DNA of 43,492 nt, taken from the NCBI GenBank assembly GCA_016782445.1, contig JADHYM010000008.1:1-43492 (forward strand). The letters run 5' to 3'. A program made the translations under genes and the position numbers. The DNA comes from Candidatus Omnitrophota bacterium (GTDB lineage: Bacteria; Omnitrophota; Gorgyraeia; JABMRN01; RBG-13-46-9). Below the pieces are notes generated by a model. That model was given only the letters and a program-made list of their open reading frames with translations, was not told the origin of the DNA and made no database searches. Shown here in pieces: positions 32,773 through 42,081 of the stretch. How positions within the stretch are numbered: the stretch's first letter is position 1; each line of letters starts with the position of its first letter.

Positions 32773-34490
32773 GGCTCAGGATTCTGGGAGGCGTAATATT
32801 TCTTTTTTATTTTGTTACGGTTCTCGGGCTTTTTAACGCTCAGGTTACAAACTATAAAATTTATCGGGGCCTCTCGGAAAAAAATCGAATCAGAATACTG
32901 CCGCTCGTGTCCCCAAGGGGAAAAATCTATGACCGCTCGAAGAAGCTTCTTGTGAGCAACAGAATTGCTTTTACGGTCGGGGTGGTGTACCAGGAGCTCG
33001 GGGATAAAGAAAAAATCCTTCGTATCCTAAGTGATAAATTGGGTATCCCGGAAAAAAAACTTTCAGGAAAAATTGAAGAAGCCGGGATAAATCCCTTCGT
33101 GCCTTACAGCGTGGCAGACGAAGTAGATAAAGAAAAAGCTATACAGCTGGAAGAAATGAAATACAAACTGCAGGGCGTTATAGTTACCGCAAGGCCCATG
33201 CGGGACTATCTCTACGGCGAAAAGCTCTCGCATGTTACAGGCTATCTTGGAAAAATAAGTAAGGAGGAACTCGGAAAATTTCGTACATACGGATACATGC
33301 TCCAGGACCTTGTCGGGAAGGATGGACTGGAACGGGAATACAACGAGTATTTAAGAGGCAAAAGTGGCGGACTTCAGGTAGAAGTGGATTCCAAGGGCCG
33401 GCAGTTAAGGGTGCTGGCACTCAAGGAGCCTGCGGAAGGAAAAGATCTTTATCTTGAGATCGATCTGGAGCTTCAGGATTTCTGCAACGACGTGCTGGGA
33501 GAAAAAAGTGGCGCGATTATTGTCATGGATCCTTTTACAGGAGGCGTGTTAGCTCTTGCAAGTCGTCCGGGCTATGATCCCAATGCATTCGTGAGTTCTG
33601 AATCGGCAGGTGAAGTAAATAAGATTTTGCAGGACAGGGCGTTATACCCGCTTCTCGATCGCGCAATCGCATGCGCTTATCCCCCTGGCTCGGTTTTTAA
33701 GGTTGTCGTGGCCGCCTCTGTCCTCGATACGGGAAAACTCAACGAAACCAAGACACTTTTTTGCGGGGGAAGTTACCGAGTGGGCAACAGGGCTTTTAAA
33801 TGCTGGAAGAAGCCCGGCCACGGCACACAGAGTATAAGGGAAGCCATAAAAAATTCCTGCAACGTATTTTTTTACCAGCTTGGGTTTATAGCGGGAACAG
33901 ATTTACTGGCAGAGTATGCGCGACGCTTCGGTTTCGGTGAAAAAACCGGAATCGACCTCCCGGGGGAATCAGCCGGTTTCGTACCCACTATCGCATGGAA
34001 AAAAGAAACCCTCAAGGAGTCATGGTTCAAGGGCGAGACAGCCAATTACGCCATAGGCCAGGGATATCTTCTGGTTACGCCTATACAAGTCCTGCGCATG
34101 ATGGCTGCGGTTGCGAACGGCGGGGAGCTTCTAGTGCCGCACGTGGTAGATCGCATAGAGAACGTCGAGCTGTCACAGGGGAAGCCGCAGAAAATTGACA
34201 TTAATGGCGAGTCGCTCGAAATAATACGGGAAGGCTTAAGGATGGTTGTCAATGACCCGCATGGTACAGGAATCTACGGCCGGGTAAAAGGCGTGGTAGT
34301 AGCCGGCAAAACGGGAACGGCCGAGAACTCTCTCGGTAAGGCGCACGGCTGGTTTTCAGGTTTTGCGCCTTTTGAAGGACCGAAGCTTTGTCTTGTTGTT
34401 TTTGTCGAGCATGGCGGAAAGGGCGGAGTGGGCGCAAGCATGATAGCGCGTAAAGTCATAGAGAAGGCAAGAGGGCTGGGACTTTTATGA
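32769..34490 (+). CDS. mrdA: Elongation penicillin-binding protein 2
   Basis: A class B transpeptidase of the elongasome, partner of RodA. The 573-residue protein has one N-terminal membrane helix (residues about 3-22), a dimerisation domain beginning SPRGKIYDRSKKLLVSNR and a transpeptidase domain. Motifs are S308-V-F-K311 (nucleophile), S363-C-N365 and K514-T-G. It is distinct from FtsI (5611-7314) but shares the domain plan; the call as PBP2 comes from the mreD-mrdA-rodA context. The start is GTG at 32769, overlapping the mreD stop. The 3' end overlaps rodA by four bases. Confidence 0.94.
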   Translation: MRLRILGGVIFLFYFVTVLGLFNAQVTNYKIYRGLSEKNRIRILPLVSPRGKIYDRSKKLLVSNRIAFTVGVVYQELGDKEKILRILSDKLGIPEKKLSGKIEEAGINPFVPYSVADEVDKEKAIQLEEMKYKLQGVIVTARPMRDYLYGEKLSHVTGYLGKISKEELGKFRTYGYMLQDLVGKDGLEREYNEYLRGKSGGLQVEVDSKGRQLRVLALKEPAEGKDLYLEIDLELQDFCNDVLGEKSGAIIVMDPFTGGVLALASRPGYDPNAFVSSESAGEVNKILQDRALYPLLDRAIACAYPPGSVFKVVVAASVLDTGKLNETKTLFCGGSYRVGNRAFKCWKKPGHGTQSIREAIKNSCNVFFYQLGFIAGTDLLAEYARRFGFGEKTGIDLPGESAGFVPTIAWKKETLKESWFKGETANYAIGQGYLLVTPIQVLRMMAAVANGGELLVPHVVDRIENVELSQGKPQKIDINGESLEIIREGLRMVVNDPHGTGIYGRVKGVVVAGKTGTAENSLGKAHGWFSGFAPFEGPKLCLVVFVEHGGKGGVGASMIARKVIEKARGLGLL

Positions 34491-35581
34491 ACGGTAGTTC
34501 AAAACGGCAACTGGGAAAATTCGACTTCGTTATTTTTTTGGCAACTGTTTTTTTGAGCATATTCGGGCTTTTTTGCTTATATAGCGCGGCAGCCCAATAT
34601 TTTTCAAAGGCAATTATTCTTCGGCAAGCCATATGGCTTTTAGCGGGGCTTCTTATTTTTTGCGTGGCGCTTTTCATCGACTATAGAAAAATCGTTAATT
34701 TCTCATATTTATTCTACGGGATAACAATTCTTTTACTGATTCTTGTCCTTGCCTTCGGCCAGACGCGCGGCGGCTCGCATCGGTGGATAAACCTGGGGCT
34801 TTTTAATCTGCAGCCGTCGGAACTAGCGAAAATAGCGCTCGTATTCGCGCTTTCGACGTATCTTGGGCACAGGAAAAGGGACTCTGAGAAACCGTCATTT
34901 GTAGTGGGCGCGGCGTTAATCACGCTTCCTGTATTTTGCCTTATTCTCATTGAACCGGACCTCGGAACGGCTCTTCTTTTATTGCCCACGGCCCTTGCGC
35001 TTCTATTCATCGGCGGTGCAAAGCTGCGTTATCTTATATCGATAGCTCTTGCGTCACTTTTGTGCGTTCCGGTTTTCTGGCATTTCCTGAAGGATTACCA
35101 GAAAGAACGACTTTTGGTTTTTATCAATCCCAACATAGACCCGTTGGGGGCCGGCTACACCATAATACAATCTAAGATTGCCATAGGCTCGGGCGGCATT
35201 TTCGGGAAAGGGTGGCTTAGTGGTACCCAGAATACGCTCAATTTTCTTCCGGAGCGTCACACGGATTTCATATTTTCGGTCGTAGGAGAAGAATGGGGAC
35301 TTCTGGGCTGTCTCGTGTTTGTTTTTCTTTACTGCCTCATCGTATATAGGGGCTTGCGAATTGTAAGCCTGACAAGCGATATATATGGAAAGCTTATCGC
35401 AACCGGGTTTATAACCATATTCGCAGTTCAATCGGTCGTAAATATCGCGATGACAATAGGACTGTCGCCCGTGGTAGGGCTTACGTTACCCCTTGTAAGC
35501 TATGGAGGTTCCAGTCTAATCATTACACTTTTCTCATTAGGCGTTGTTTTAAACATAGGCATGCGACGGAGCCTATTCTAG
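34487..35581 (+). CDS. rodA: SEDS peptidoglycan polymerase RodA
   Basis: RodA is the elongation glycosyltransferase that polymerises lipid II with PBP2. The 364-residue protein has about ten helices and SEDS signatures: HRWINLGLFNLQPSELAKIA, EPDLGTALLLLPTALALLF, LPERHTDFIFSVVGEEWGLLG and LPLVSYGGSSLI. PERHTDFIFSVVGEEWG is the RodA version of the motif seen as PESYTDFIFSIVGEELG in FtsW. It closes the mre operon; a new promoter begins seven bases after its stop. Confidence 0.95.
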   Translation: MNGSSKRQLGKFDFVIFLATVFLSIFGLFCLYSAAAQYFSKAIILRQAIWLLAGLLIFCVALFIDYRKIVNFSYLFYGITILLLILVLAFGQTRGGSHRWINLGLFNLQPSELAKIALVFALSTYLGHRKRDSEKPSFVVGAALITLPVFCLILIEPDLGTALLLLPTALALLFIGGAKLRYLISIALASLLCVPVFWHFLKDYQKERLLVFINPNIDPLGAGYTIIQSKIAIGSGGIFGKGWLSGTQNTLNFLPERHTDFIFSVVGEEWGLLGCLVFVFLYCLIVYRGLRIVSLTSDIYGKLIATGFITIFAVQSVVNIAMTIGLSPVVGLTLPLVSYGGSSLIITLFSLGVVLNIGMRRSLF

Positions 35582-35587
35582 GCTATA

Positions 35588-35616
35588 TTGACAAAATAAT
35601 GTATATGGAGTATACT
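35588..35616 (+). promoter_or_regulatory. Promoter of type IV pilus operon
   Basis: TTGACA (35588-35593), exactly 17 bases, TATACT (35611-35616): close to consensus. Transcription would start about 35623, and GGAGGGG just before the ATG at 35648 is a strong ribosome binding site. The promoter separates the pilus operon from rodA. Confidence 0.78.
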
Positions 35617-35647
35617 TAAATTGCAATATAATAATTGGAGGGGTTAA

Positions 35648-37075
35648 ATGAAGATGCACGAGACCGTAAAGAAAATATCCGTATTACCTCGGGGCATACG
35701 CTATAAGCTTCTCATAGCGTTTAGCCTGATGTCTGTCATACCACTGCTTGTCGTAGGTTACGTCATCACCAATTTTATCTTTCTGAATGAAACAAAGGAG
35801 ATCACCTACGTAAGTACCCTCATTTTGATATGCATAATTATCGCATGGCTGGGGCTCCTGCTCGCAAAAAGCATAATTGACAGGGTGATAGATATTTCGG
35901 TCGAGTCGCGAATCATAGCGAGCGGCAATTTTAATACGCGCATAGTGATTGATGCGAGCGATGAGATAGGCCAGATTGGCGAAACGATGAACCTTTTGAC
36001 GAGGAGAATAAGGGATAATATCCTGGAGCTCAAGGATTATCAGGAAAAAACACGGGAAATCAACATGGAAATCCAGAAAAAAGTCCTTGTGTTATCAAAT
36101 CTTATGCAGGTAGGAGACCTTATTTCCGCGTCCGCGAATATAGACAGCATTATTAACCTCGTATTGAGCAAGCTGTCGCAGCTCTATGAAGGCGGTTTTG
36201 CAGCGCTCTACACCTTTGACGAAGAGCAGAAAAATTTGAAGCACCGCTCATCCTTTAACATAACGCATAACGAGCTTCTCAATCTCGAGATTGTCGCCGG
36301 CCAAGGTCTGTTTGGAGGGGTGATTCCATCGAGAAAGCACCTGATCGTTGATGCATCGTCGGGTTCGCTTGAGAGCGTCTCATTCAAATCCCGCTTTGGC
36401 CTTGACAACGCGGTTATATTTCCGATTTTCCTGATGCGGGATGTGCGCGCAGTTCTTCTGGTCGGAAACAGTATCAAAAATTTCACTTACACGAACGAAG
36501 ACCTTGACATAATCAACGTATTTGCGAAACAACTTTCGATCGCGATCGAAAGCAATATGCTTATAAGAAAAGCCGAAAGCCTCGCGATAACAGACGACGT
36601 TACAAGCCTTTTTAATAAGAAGTATATTAGAGAGCGCTTGAGTGAGGAGATACGGAGGGCGCAGATCACGCACAGGCCGTGCTCGTTAATTCTCATGAAC
36701 ATAGATGATTTCAGGAAATACGAATCTGAAAATGGTCCGGCAGAGGCTGAAATGGCGCTAAAGAAAGTTGCCAAGGTTTTTATCGAATTTTCGTCTCCCG
36801 CTGGAAAGGCAGGCAGGATCGACAGAGATTCGTTCGCGCTCATCCTTCCGGAGGCAAGCAAAAAAGAGGCCATGCAGACCGCCGAAAAGATCAGGCAACA
36901 TATAGAGCGTTCGGATTTATCCGGGGACAAGAAACGTAAACTTACTACGAGCGGTGGGGTGAGCGAAAATCCGCTCGATGGCTCGACAGCCGAAGAAATT
37001 TTTAATAAAGCAGAGCTTGCGTTTCTGGAAGCAAAACAAAAGGGGAAAAATAAAGTGTTAGCGTCAGGAGTATAA
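35648..37075 (+). CDS. Membrane HAMP-GAF protein with degenerate GGDEF domain
   Basis: The 475-residue protein has two N-terminal membrane helices (about 20-43 and 52-75) with almost no periplasmic loop, a HAMP-like linker (to about 125), a coiled-coil segment, a GAF-like sensor domain (about 165-300) and a C-terminal GGDEF fold (about 310-475). The fold is clear (AITDDVTSLFNKKYIRERL, NIDDFRKYE, GGVSENPLDGSTAEEIF, AFLEAKQKGKNKV). The active-site loop reads R390-I-D-R-D-S-F396 where R-x-G-G-D-E-F is expected, so cyclic-di-GMP synthesis is unlikely. It may bind nucleotide or act as a scaffold. As first gene of the pilus operon, two bases before pilT, it probably tunes pilus activity; that is inference. 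Confidence 0.85.
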   Translation: MKMHETVKKISVLPRGIRYKLLIAFSLMSVIPLLVVGYVITNFIFLNETKEITYVSTLILICIIIAWLGLLLAKSIIDRVIDISVESRIIASGNFNTRIVIDASDEIGQIGETMNLLTRRIRDNILELKDYQEKTREINMEIQKKVLVLSNLMQVGDLISASANIDSIINLVLSKLSQLYEGGFAALYTFDEEQKNLKHRSSFNITHNELLNLEIVAGQGLFGGVIPSRKHLIVDASSGSLESVSFKSRFGLDNAVIFPIFLMRDVRAVLLVGNSIKNFTYTNEDLDIINVFAKQLSIAIESNMLIRKAESLAITDDVTSLFNKKYIRERLSEEIRRAQITHRPCSLILMNIDDFRKYESENGPAEAEMALKKVAKVFIEFSSPAGKAGRIDRDSFALILPEASKKEAMQTAEKIRQHIERSDLSGDKKRKLTTSGGVSENPLDGSTAEEIFNKAELAFLEAKQKGKNKVLASGV

Positions 37076-37076
37076 T

Positions 37077-38144
37077 ATGGGAAAAGATGTAAAAAAACTA
37101 TTAAAGTTGATGCTTGAGAAAAATGCCTCGGACCTGCATATAACCGCAAATTCTTCTATACACTTCAGGGTAGACGAAAAGCTTCTTCCGTTTGAAGAAG
37201 ATCTTTCTCCCGAAGAGGCAAAAGAGGCGGTGTACAGCCTGCTTAAACCGGCGCAGAAGGAGCAGTTTGAAAAGGATAAAGAGCTGGACTTCTCGTTTGA
37301 GATGAAGGGCTTTGCGCGGTTCAGGGTAAACGTGTTCTATCAGCGTGGCTCTGTAGGATGCGCGATACGCTTTATTCCGTTCGAAATATGGGGTTTTGAT
37401 AAGTGTGGCATACCGAAAGAGCTCGCCCTGGAGATCTGTAAAAAACCCAAGGGCCTTGTTCTCGTTACGGGCGCTACCGGTAGTGGTAAATCCACTACGC
37501 TCGCCTCGATGGTTGACTATATAAATTCAACAAAGCAGAACCATATAATAACAATAGAGGATCCGATCGAATTTGTGTACAGGAATAAAAAATCCATAGT
37601 GAACCAAAGAGAGGTATACTCAGATACCAGCTCGTTCGGGGCCGCCCTAAAACACGTGTTGAGGCAGGACCCCAACATAATACTGATAGGTGAAATGCGC
37701 GACCTTGAGACCATAGAGAGCGCTTTGGTAATCGCTGAAACCGGCCACCTTGTTTTTGCGACGCTGCATACCTCGGACGCGTCGCAGACGATAAACAGGA
37801 TCGTAGATGTTTTCCCTGCCTATCAGCAGCAACAGATAAGAACCCAGCTTTCCTTTGTTCTTTTGGCTGTACTTTCCCAGCAGCTCATACCGCATTCAAG
37901 CGGCAAGGGTCGGGTTTTGGCCACCGAGGTTTTAATAACTAACCCGGCGGTGAAGAGCCTGATAAGAGAGGGCAAGATCCACCAGATATATTCTACGATC
38001 CAGACTTCTCAGAAAGAGCACATGAGGACTATGAATCAGTCCCTGGCGGATTTATGCAAAAAAGGCCTGATCACAAAAGATGCGGCTTTTTCAAAGTCTA
38101 TATACCCGGATGAGCTCAAGAGGCTAATGGGATTGGAAAAATAA
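37077..38144 (+). CDS. pilT: Type IV pilus retraction ATPase PilT
   Basis: PilT powers pilus retraction. The 355-residue protein has the N-terminal PAS-like half with ASDLHITANSSIHFRVD and GCAIRFIP. The RecA-like ATPase has Walker A GATGSGKSTTLAS near residue 131, Asp box HIITIEDPIEFVY, Walker B ILIGEMRDLETIESAL and the His box GHLVFATLHTSDASQTINRIVDVFP. It lacks the N-terminal MshEN domain and zinc motif of PilB, which fits PilT. It begins two bases after the GGDEF-like gene and ends one base before the next gene. Confidence 0.95.
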   Translation: MGKDVKKLLKLMLEKNASDLHITANSSIHFRVDEKLLPFEEDLSPEEAKEAVYSLLKPAQKEQFEKDKELDFSFEMKGFARFRVNVFYQRGSVGCAIRFIPFEIWGFDKCGIPKELALEICKKPKGLVLVTGATGSGKSTTLASMVDYINSTKQNHIITIEDPIEFVYRNKKSIVNQREVYSDTSSFGAALKHVLRQDPNIILIGEMRDLETIESALVIAETGHLVFATLHTSDASQTINRIVDVFPAYQQQQIRTQLSFVLLAVLSQQLIPHSSGKGRVLATEVLITNPAVKSLIREGKIHQIYSTIQTSQKEHMRTMNQSLADLCKKGLITKDAAFSKSIYPDELKRLMGLEK

Positions 38145-38145
38145 T

Positions 38146-38601
38146 ATGGCGCCCTTCAAACGCATAGTAAAAAAACAACTGGGTGAACTCTTGATCGAAA
38201 GGGGCGTTATAACGAAGACGCACCTCGAGACAGCGCTAAAAATACAGAAAACAAAAGGTGGCTTAGTGGGCGAGATCCTCGTGGGCCTCGGTTTTACTAA
38301 AGAAGAGGAAATCGCACAGGCCCTTACGATACAGTACGGCTTCCCATTTTTGCCGCTTCAGAGTTACGAATTAAACGAAGCCACTGTAAAACTCGTGCCT
38401 GAGAACGTGGCGCGCCAATATTGCCTCATCGCCATCGATAAAATAGGGGACACCCTAACCGTTGCGATGTCAAACCCATTGAACGCGAAAGCCGTAGAGG
38501 ACATAGAGTTTCTGACGCATTGTAAGGTCCAGGTTTTTGTAAGCACGCTCTCCGATGTTAATGACGCGGTAAATAAGATCTACGGCAAGGGAAAGAAGTA
38601 A
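38146..38601 (+). CDS. Stand-alone MshEN-like (GspE N-terminal) domain protein
   Basis: A 151-residue protein consisting only of the domain normally found at the N-terminus of GspE/PilB/MshE ATPases. Its first 65 residues follow the cyclic-di-GMP-binding MshEN pattern: QLGELLIERGVITKTHLETAL..Q then VGEILVGLGFTKEEEIAQAL..QYGFP. The first motif has Gln where MshE has Arg. The rest (EATVKLVPENVARQYCLIA..., LTVAMSNPLNAKAVEDIEFLT) is the second half of the same domain. No ATPase follows in frame, and the gene ends normally 18 bases before the next start. It may be a separate nucleotide sensor or adaptor for the ATPases; the role is inferred. Confidence 0.8.
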   Translation: MAPFKRIVKKQLGELLIERGVITKTHLETALKIQKTKGGLVGEILVGLGFTKEEEIAQALTIQYGFPFLPLQSYELNEATVKLVPENVARQYCLIAIDKIGDTLTVAMSNPLNAKAVEDIEFLTHCKVQVFVSTLSDVNDAVNKIYGKGKK

Positions 38602-38619
38602 CCCGAGGGTTTATACTTA

Positions 38620-40365
38620 ATGGAAGGCAATATCCTGTCGATCAGGGACAAAATAACAAAAGTCTTGATTGATAAAAAGCTTCTCACCGAAAACGACATA
38701 AAAAAAGCGGTTGAGCTACAAAAAAATAAAGGCGGGAAACTAAGCGACATATTTGTTGGAATGGGCCTTGTTTCCCGTAGTGACCTCACCCTCGCGTTAA
38801 GCGAGGAGCTTGGCATACCCCCCATAGACCTTTCCCGATATACCATATCGCAGGAGCTCGTAAAACTTATTCCTAAAAAAACAGCGAAAAACTACCGCGT
38901 CATGCCGGTTTCCGCGGTAGGGAAGCTATTGACCCTTGCGACAGCGGATCCCTTAAATGTGTTCGCTATCGACGACATCTCAACGCTTACAGGCTACAAG
39001 ATAAGCGTTGTCATAGCGGACGAAAACGATATTAACCACGCAATAGCTGAAAACTACGAGGCCGGCGCCACAGAAGCCATAGAGAAAATTATAGGTGGAA
39101 TGGAGCCGCAGGATATCAGGATGGTTGAAGAAGCGGATCGCGATAGCCTTAGTTCGACAGATCTCATAAAGCTGACCCAGGATGCGCCTGTTGTGAAGGT
39201 CACCAACATGGTACTTGCGGAGGGCGTTCGGCGCAGGGCGAGCGATATCCTCATAGAGCCGCTTGAAAACGCGCTTCGCATACGCTACCGCATAGACGGC
39301 ATTCTGCAAGAGGCCGAGAGGCCTCCCAAGCGCATACACCAGGCGCTCGTATCGCGGATCAAGGTCATGTCAGACCTGAACATAGCCGAGCGTCGCTTGC
39401 CGCAGGACGGGCGTTTCAAACTAAAAATACATCACAGTGAGGTAGATTTCAGAGTTTCTATTATACCATCAAGTACGGGCGAAAAGGTAGCGCTTCGGAT
39501 ACTTGATAAGTCACAGGCTATGCTTAATCTGGACAAGCTCGGGTTTGAGGAAAAAACGCTCGCGGATATAAAAGCAGTTTCGAAGCGGCCCCATGGAATG
39601 ATCCTAAGTTGCGGCCCGACAGGCTGCGGCAAGACCACAACGCTCTACTCTATTTTAAAATTCGTGGATTCACCGGAAAAAAATATCATTACGGCAGAAG
39701 ACCCTGTCGAATACCAGCTTGAAGGCATAAACCAGCTTACTGTGCAGCCTGAAATGGGCCTTACTTTCTCTTCGAGTCTGCGCTCGTTTTTACGGCAGGA
39801 TCCGGATATCATAATGGTCGGCGAAATCAGGGATTTCGAGACGGTTGATATCGCGATTAAAGCAGCTCTTACGGGCCACCTCGTATTGAGTACGCTGCAC
39901 ACGACGACTGCAAGTGGCTCTATTATACGCCTCGTAAATATGGGCGTTGAGCCTTTTCTTATAACTTCGTCATTGATACTCGTTGTGGCGCAAAGGCTCG
40001 TAAGGCGTATTTGTCTTAATTGTCGCGAAGAGTATAAAATTACCGATGAGACGGCCAGGAAGCTTAAGTTGAAAGCCGGCGTGAAGCGCGTGGCGTACCA
40101 TGGAAAAGGTTGCAAGGAGTGCAGATCGACCGGTTACAGAGGGAGAGTGGGCCTGGCTGAAACGCTGGTCCTTTCCCCTAAAATACGGGAACTCGTAATG
40201 AAAAAAGCGCAGGAATATGAGATAAAAGCCGCTTCGCGCCGGGAAGGTATGACAACGCTCAGGGAAAATGGGATAGAAAAAGCACTGCGTGGCGAAACAA
40301 CATTAGAGGAGATTCTAAGGGTAACAGTGGGCGACCAGGAGATCAATATGCAGGACAAAGGCTAA
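38620..40365 (+). CDS. Type IV pilus/type II secretion assembly ATPase, PilB/GspE type (copy 1)
   Basis: A 581-residue extension ATPase. The N-terminal MshEN-like domain (about 1-150) includes IPPIDLSRYTISQELVKLIP. The ATPase core has SDILIEPLENALRIRYRIDG, Walker A CGPTGCGKTTTLYSIL near residue 330, Walker B PDIIMVGEIRDFETVDIAI and TGHLVLSTLHTTTASGSI. A four-cysteine zinc motif (RRICLNCREEY...GCKECRSTGYRGR) is typical of PilB/GspE. Its N-domain lacks several MshEN ligand positions. It is a tandem paralogue of the next gene; which one serves extension in a pilus and which a secretion-like pseudopilus is open. Separated from the preceding gene by 18 bases. Confidence 0.92.
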   Translation: MEGNILSIRDKITKVLIDKKLLTENDIKKAVELQKNKGGKLSDIFVGMGLVSRSDLTLALSEELGIPPIDLSRYTISQELVKLIPKKTAKNYRVMPVSAVGKLLTLATADPLNVFAIDDISTLTGYKISVVIADENDINHAIAENYEAGATEAIEKIIGGMEPQDIRMVEEADRDSLSSTDLIKLTQDAPVVKVTNMVLAEGVRRRASDILIEPLENALRIRYRIDGILQEAERPPKRIHQALVSRIKVMSDLNIAERRLPQDGRFKLKIHHSEVDFRVSIIPSSTGEKVALRILDKSQAMLNLDKLGFEEKTLADIKAVSKRPHGMILSCGPTGCGKTTTLYSILKFVDSPEKNIITAEDPVEYQLEGINQLTVQPEMGLTFSSSLRSFLRQDPDIIMVGEIRDFETVDIAIKAALTGHLVLSTLHTTTASGSIIRLVNMGVEPFLITSSLILVVAQRLVRRICLNCREEYKITDETARKLKLKAGVKRVAYHGKGCKECRSTGYRGRVGLAETLVLSPKIRELVMKKAQEYEIKAASRREGMTTLRENGIEKALRGETTLEEILRVTVGDQEINMQDKG

Positions 40366-40367
40366 AG

Positions 40368-42080
40368 ATGAAGGATAAGGCGCTTTCCGACAGATTGCTT
40401 GATGTGCTCGAAAAGAAGAATATTTTAACCTTACCTGAGCGTAAAAGAATTCTCGAGATCCGCAAGAAAAAAGGCGGCTCGGTCGGTAGAGTACTAGTGA
40501 GAGAAAATATTATAAACCAAAGGGAGCTTCTCGTTCTTTTGAGCCAAGAGCTCGACATACCGCCGATAGACCTCTCGAAGTACAGGCTCGACCCGTCGCT
40601 TGGGAAGCTCGTGCCGGAGAAAATAGCCCGTAAATATAATCTTGTACCTATATCGAAGCTTGGTAACAGGCTTACACTGGCAATGTCAGACCCGACGGAT
40701 ATAATGGCGCTGGATGATTTACGGACAGTCGTATTGGCAACCGTTGACGTTGTTATCGCTGCGGAGAATGACATAAACGACGCCCTCTCGAGGGTCTACG
40801 GAAGCACAACCGAGGATATGTCAAAAATAATGAAAGAGGTTGAGCCGGGAGAGATCGAGGTAATAGAAGAGGAAAGAATAGACGTAGCGGATATAACCGC
40901 TGAGAGCCAGAGGGCGCCGATCGTAAAGATCGTTTCGCTCATATTAAACGAGGCACTTTTAAAAAGAGCCAGCGACATACATATAGAGCCTACTGAAAAG
41001 GATTTACGGGTACGGTACCGGGTGGATGGGGCGCTCCACGAAGCAATGAGGCTGCCCAAAAAAAATCAGAACGCCGTTATAGCGCGGTTAAAAATAATGT
41101 CGAAACTCGATATCACTGAAAGCAGGATTCCCCAGGACGGGCGGTTTAAAATAAAATTCGGGGACAAAGAAATAGATTTTCGCGTAAGCATTCTTCCCAT
41201 CGCCTTTGGCAATAAGATCGTATTAAGAGCGCTTGATAAGGCAAATTTAAACGTTGGACTGGACAAACTCGGTTTTTTGCCTCAGCCGCTCGAGGCGTTC
41301 AAGAAGGCGCTCGCGAGGCCATATGGGATGATCCTTCTTACCGGCCCGACCGGGAGCGGAAAATCCACAACGCTTTATTCCATAGTGAACAAACTGAACA
41401 CGCCGGAAGTGAATATAATAACAGTTGAGGATCCTGTTGAGTACCAGGTCGAAGGAATTACCCAGGTACAGGCGAAGCCGGACATAGGCCTTACATTTGC
41501 GAGTGGCCTCCGTTCGATACTCAGACAAAATCCGGATGTAGTAATGGTAGGCGAAATAAGGGATTTTGAAACAGCTGATATCGCTATAAAGGCATCGCTC
41601 ACCGGGCAGATCGTTTTAAGTACACTACACACTAATGATGCTGCAGGCGCTGTAACGCGCCTCATCGACATGAATGTGGAGCCGTTTTTAGTTTCTTCAA
41701 GCCTTGTTCTTGTAGCGGCGCAGAGGCTGTGCAGGAAAATATGTCCGAGGTGTAAAGAGAAGGTTGATATTCCGCGTAAAGTTTTTGAGCGCATGGAGGG
41801 CGTAAACGCGGATGCCATTATGAAGAAAAAACCTTTCTATACGGCAAAGGGTTGCCCCCGTTGCAGTGAAACAGGATACATGGGGAGGTTTGGATTGCTT
41901 GAGTCGCTTGTTATAGATGACACGATTCGTGACATGATCATAAAAAGGGCATCAACCGACGAAATAAAGAAGTATGCCATTTCCAAAGGAATGATGACAT
42001 TGCGCGACAGCGCGATGGAGCTTTTTACCCGGGGCGTTACCACGCTCGAAGAGGTAATGCGGATTACAGCGGAGGAATAA
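40368..42080 (+). CDS. Type IV pilus/type II secretion assembly ATPase, PilB/GspE type (copy 2)
   Basis: The 570-residue protein has the same layout as copy 1. Its N-domain (IPPIDLSKYRLDPSLGKLVPEKIA) is followed by SDIHIEPTEKDLRVRYRVDG, Walker A TGPTGSGKSTTLYSIV near residue 327, Walker B PDVVMVGEIRDFETADIAI and a zinc motif (RKICPRCKEKV...GCPRCSETGYMGRFG). It starts two bases after copy 1 and ends one base before pilC. Direct adjacency to pilC and a canonical GSGKS P-loop make this the likelier main pilus-extension ATPase; that is inference. Tandem duplication with divergence is visible by eye. Confidence 0.92.
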   Translation: MKDKALSDRLLDVLEKKNILTLPERKRILEIRKKKGGSVGRVLVRENIINQRELLVLLSQELDIPPIDLSKYRLDPSLGKLVPEKIARKYNLVPISKLGNRLTLAMSDPTDIMALDDLRTVVLATVDVVIAAENDINDALSRVYGSTTEDMSKIMKEVEPGEIEVIEEERIDVADITAESQRAPIVKIVSLILNEALLKRASDIHIEPTEKDLRVRYRVDGALHEAMRLPKKNQNAVIARLKIMSKLDITESRIPQDGRFKIKFGDKEIDFRVSILPIAFGNKIVLRALDKANLNVGLDKLGFLPQPLEAFKKALARPYGMILLTGPTGSGKSTTLYSIVNKLNTPEVNIITVEDPVEYQVEGITQVQAKPDIGLTFASGLRSILRQNPDVVMVGEIRDFETADIAIKASLTGQIVLSTLHTNDAAGAVTRLIDMNVEPFLVSSSLVLVAAQRLCRKICPRCKEKVDIPRKVFERMEGVNADAIMKKKPFYTAKGCPRCSETGYMGRFGLLESLVIDDTIRDMIIKRASTDEIKKYAISKGMMTLRDSAMELFTRGVTTLEEVMRITAEE

Positions 42081-42081
42081 G

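Noticed and set aside
35648-37075. Active diguanylate cyclase
   Set aside because: The GGDEF loop reads DRDSF, lacking the Gly-Gly and Glu needed for GTP binding and catalysis.
36487-37149. Open frame of about 220 codons on the minus strand opposite the GGDEF-like gene
   Set aside because: It mirrors a real gene, is serine/leucine-rich and matches no motif; it has no independent ribosome binding site that I can see.
38146-38601. Stand-alone MshEN-like gene as a frameshifted piece of the next pilB
   Set aside because: The next gene has its own complete N-domain, this gene has a normal start and stop, and an 18-base gap separates them.
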